A DNA stretch of 64,000 nt from Bacteroidota bacterium (lineage in GTDB: Bacteria > Bacteroidota > Bacteroidia > Bacteroidales > Paludibacteraceae): NCBI GenBank assembly GCA_023459355.1, contig JAEWUM010000040.1, forward strand, positions 186,001 to 250,000, given 5' to 3'. A program made the position numbers and the translations under genes. The notes beneath the pieces were generated by a model. The model did not search any database. It worked only from the letters and a program-made list of their open reading frames with translations, and had not been told where the DNA came from. How positions within the stretch are numbered: the first letter of the stretch is position 1; every line of letters begins with the position of its first letter. Shown piece by piece: positions 62,357-64,000 of this stretch.

Positions 62357-62953
62357 TTTGCGTATTATTATGGTTAATAAATAAATTTATTTCATTTCAA
62401 TGAACAGGCTCCAATTTCGCCTAAAAGGAGAGTGTTTACCGGTTTATAAAAAACCCGCACAAAAATAGCAGTTTTTGTTGAACATGCAACAAAAACCTGC
62501 ACAAAATTTTAATAATGTGCAGAAAAAGGGTGCTGTTACCACCAGAACCGCCGCTTCAGAATAAAAGATGTTTGTGAAAAAGATAGTCCGGCGGAATAGC
62601 TTCTTCTTGTATATAATTATGTCGTTCCGAGCGAGCGCAGCGAAGAGAGGAATCTGGAGTGCAGTTGCAGTGAGTGATTAATAATTTCTATCAGCAGAAA
62701 AACAACGCGGGACTTTTCACAAAGTCCCGCGTTGTAAATAGGTATTAGTTTTTTTTAAGGTATAAAAAAGATTGTGTTGTTTAGTTAACGCTTGCAAAGA
62801 AAAGCTGAATTTTGTTTCAAAACAAATGAAAAAACATGTTTTACAACCTATTTTTTGCGTTTTATGCTCAAAAACATACTTTTTTTGATAAAAAACACTA
62901 AATATATATTTTTATAAAAAAGCTGTATCTTTGTTCGTCAAAATGAATATGCA
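62357..62953. other. Divergent gene-free region with hairpins
   Basis: The 597 bases between etfB and the M28 gene hold a CTGCACA/TGTGCAG inverted repeat (62497-62522), a Bacteroidota-style repeat (CGAGCGCAGCG and GAGGAATCTGGAG, near 62627-62660) and the strong hairpin at 62702-62735. TATCTTTG at 62926-62933 gives a good -7 for the M28 gene. The etfB promoter must lie near 62360-62450, but I see no clear consensus. Confidence 0.6.
62702..62735. terminator. Strong hairpin in divergent gap
   Basis: The arms ACAACGCGGGACTTT / AAAGTCCCGCGTTGT are a perfect 15-bp stem with a TCAC loop. No gene precedes it on either strand, as both neighbours are divergent. It looks like a terminator of an unseen small transcript, or a repeat element. 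The T-run that follows on the plus strand is only at 62749. Confidence 0.6.
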
Positions 62954-63925
62954 ATGATAAGAAAAATTTATGTATTACTGATAATCGCGTCGTTTTTTTC
63001 TTGTAAACAACAGGCAAAGCCGCTTGCTTCAAATGAAAATGCAGTTAATATCCCGGTCTTTTCTGCTGATTCGGCATATCAATATATACAAAAACAGGTT
63101 GATTTTGGTCCGAGAGTTCCAAATGCGCCTGCGCACAAGGCGTGTGCAGGGTATTTGGCCGCATCGCTCCGCAGTTTTGGGGCGGAAGTAACAGAGCAAA
63201 AGGTAAAACTGACTGCTTTCAACGGCGATGTGCTGGATGCTGTTAATATTATAGGATCTTTCAATCCCGGCTCCTCACAGCGGATTTTACTTTTTGCGCA
63301 CTGGGATAGTCGACCTTGGTCGGATCATGACCCCGACCCGAAAAATTATACCAAACCTGTGTCGGGAGCTAATGATGGGGCAAGTGGAGTAGGCGTGTTA
63401 CTTGAAATAGCCAGACAAATGGGTTTGCAATCGCCCCGTTTAGGTGTGGATATAATATTTTTCGATGCGGAAGATTACGGAGCTCCTGAAAATTACAGGG
63501 GTGATGCGGTCGATTCATGGTGTCTGGGTTCACAGTACTGGGCGAAAAATCCGCATGTACAAGGTTATCGGGCTAAATTTGGAATTTTACTGGATATGGT
63601 AGGTGCAAGAGATGCCAAGTTTTATCGGGAACATATTTCTGATTATTACGCACGCAATGTAGTGGATAAAATCTGGAATACAGCTGCAAATCTGGGCTTT
63701 GATAAGTATTTTATCAATAAGTCAGGAGGCTCTGTAACAGATGACCATTTGTATGTGAATCAGATTGCCGGAATTCCCAGCGCTAATATTATACAGTATG
63801 ACCCACTGAGTGAAAAAGGCTTTGGTGATTACTGGCATACGGTAAACGACAATATGAGCAATATTGATAAGGAAACTTTGTTTGCCGTTGGTACAACAGT
63901 GCTGCATGTGGTTTATAATGAATGA
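62954..63925 (+). CDS. M28-family lipoprotein, glutaminyl cyclase-like
   Basis: A 323-residue lipoprotein (Phe-Phe-Ser-Cys, Cys17) of peptidase family M28. The Zn site residues can be followed: His-Trp-Asp-Ser-Arg-Pro near 114, Gly-Ala-Asn-Asp-Gly-Ala-Ser-Gly near 139, Asp-Ala-Glu-Asp-Tyr-Gly near 174, and the Asp-Asp-His-Leu-Tyr near 263. The Arg-Pro-Trp-Ser-Asp and Phe-Asp-Ala-Glu-Asp forms are closer to bacterial glutaminyl-peptide cyclotransferases than to aminopeptidases. It could make N-terminal pyroglutamate on secreted proteins, as reported in T9SS-bearing Bacteroidota. Signal and position point to the periplasmic side. Confidence 0.85.
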   Translation: MIRKIYVLLIIASFFSCKQQAKPLASNENAVNIPVFSADSAYQYIQKQVDFGPRVPNAPAHKACAGYLAASLRSFGAEVTEQKVKLTAFNGDVLDAVNIIGSFNPGSSQRILLFAHWDSRPWSDHDPDPKNYTKPVSGANDGASGVGVLLEIARQMGLQSPRLGVDIIFFDAEDYGAPENYRGDAVDSWCLGSQYWAKNPHVQGYRAKFGILLDMVGARDAKFYREHISDYYARNVVDKIWNTAANLGFDKYFINKSGGSVTDDHLYVNQIAGIPSANIIQYDPLSEKGFGDYWHTVNDNMSNIDKETLFAVGTTVLHVVYNE

Positions 63926-64000
63926 TAATTTTTAACCATATAAGTCAATTAAGTTACATATAAGCTTTTTATATAAATTATCACTATTGTCCGGAAAAAA

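Overview
The window looks like a piece of a Bacteroidales-type (phylum Bacteroidota) chromosome. The evidence is a SusC/SusD pair with a hybrid two-component regulator, several secreted proteins ending in type IX secretion (T9SS) sorting domains, BACON and DUF5107 proteins, start regions without clear Shine-Dalgarno sequences, and promoters of the Bacteroides form (TTTG, about 19-21 bases, TAnnTTTG). No species can be named from the sequence alone.

Positions 1 to about 17,200 are the right part of a tailed temperate prophage. A rightward XRE repressor (16738-17121) faces a long leftward early operon (16613 down to 6186). The early genes overlap by a few bases and encode a LuxR-type regulator, a zinc-finger primase/helicase, a Dam-type adenine methylase, a cytosine methylase with a six-fold repeated insert, a QueC-like PP-loop protein and many small proteins, two of them tiny single-span membrane proteins. 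After a terminator and a 594-base gap full of CGTGC/CGTAC motifs come leftward late genes: two unknowns, a ClpP-like prohead protease, the major capsid protein, a tail- or neck-like protein, a coiled-coil protein and a PLD-like protein. The phage continues past the left edge; no integrase, terminase large subunit or portal is visible. A tRNA-Arg(ACG) gene lies just right of the phage.

From 17.4 to 24 kb is housekeeping chromosome: a TetR regulator, ychF, an XRE-cupin regulator with a CoA ligase, a SIMPL protein and an HU-like protein, with intergenic regions rich in dispersed repeats and a 22-bp tandem array. From 24.6 to 28.3 kb is an AT-rich accessory patch: a BACON lipoprotein, a DUF2971 protein, a truncated Fic remnant, an AbiF-type HEPN protein with a candidate antisense structured RNA at its 5' end, and a MACPF lipoprotein. 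Small membrane proteins, a T9SS cargo protein, a LigB-type dioxygenase and an EamA transporter follow.

From 34.2 to 58.5 kb lies a large co-directional polysaccharide utilisation locus: two BNR-propeller proteins, an FG-GAP protein, a hybrid two-component sensor, SusC, SusD, a clan GH-A lipoprotein hydrolase, a beta-solenoid/esterase fusion, a solenoid-only paralogue, a DUF5107-TPR protein and an unusual GalM-like lipoprotein. SusC/SusD would bind and import oligosaccharides, the T9SS-sorted proteins would act outside, and the sensor would switch the locus on. The substrate cannot be read from the sequence. The window ends with the etfB-etfA-acyl-CoA dehydrogenase operon (minus strand) and an M28 peptidase/glutaminyl cyclase-like lipoprotein.
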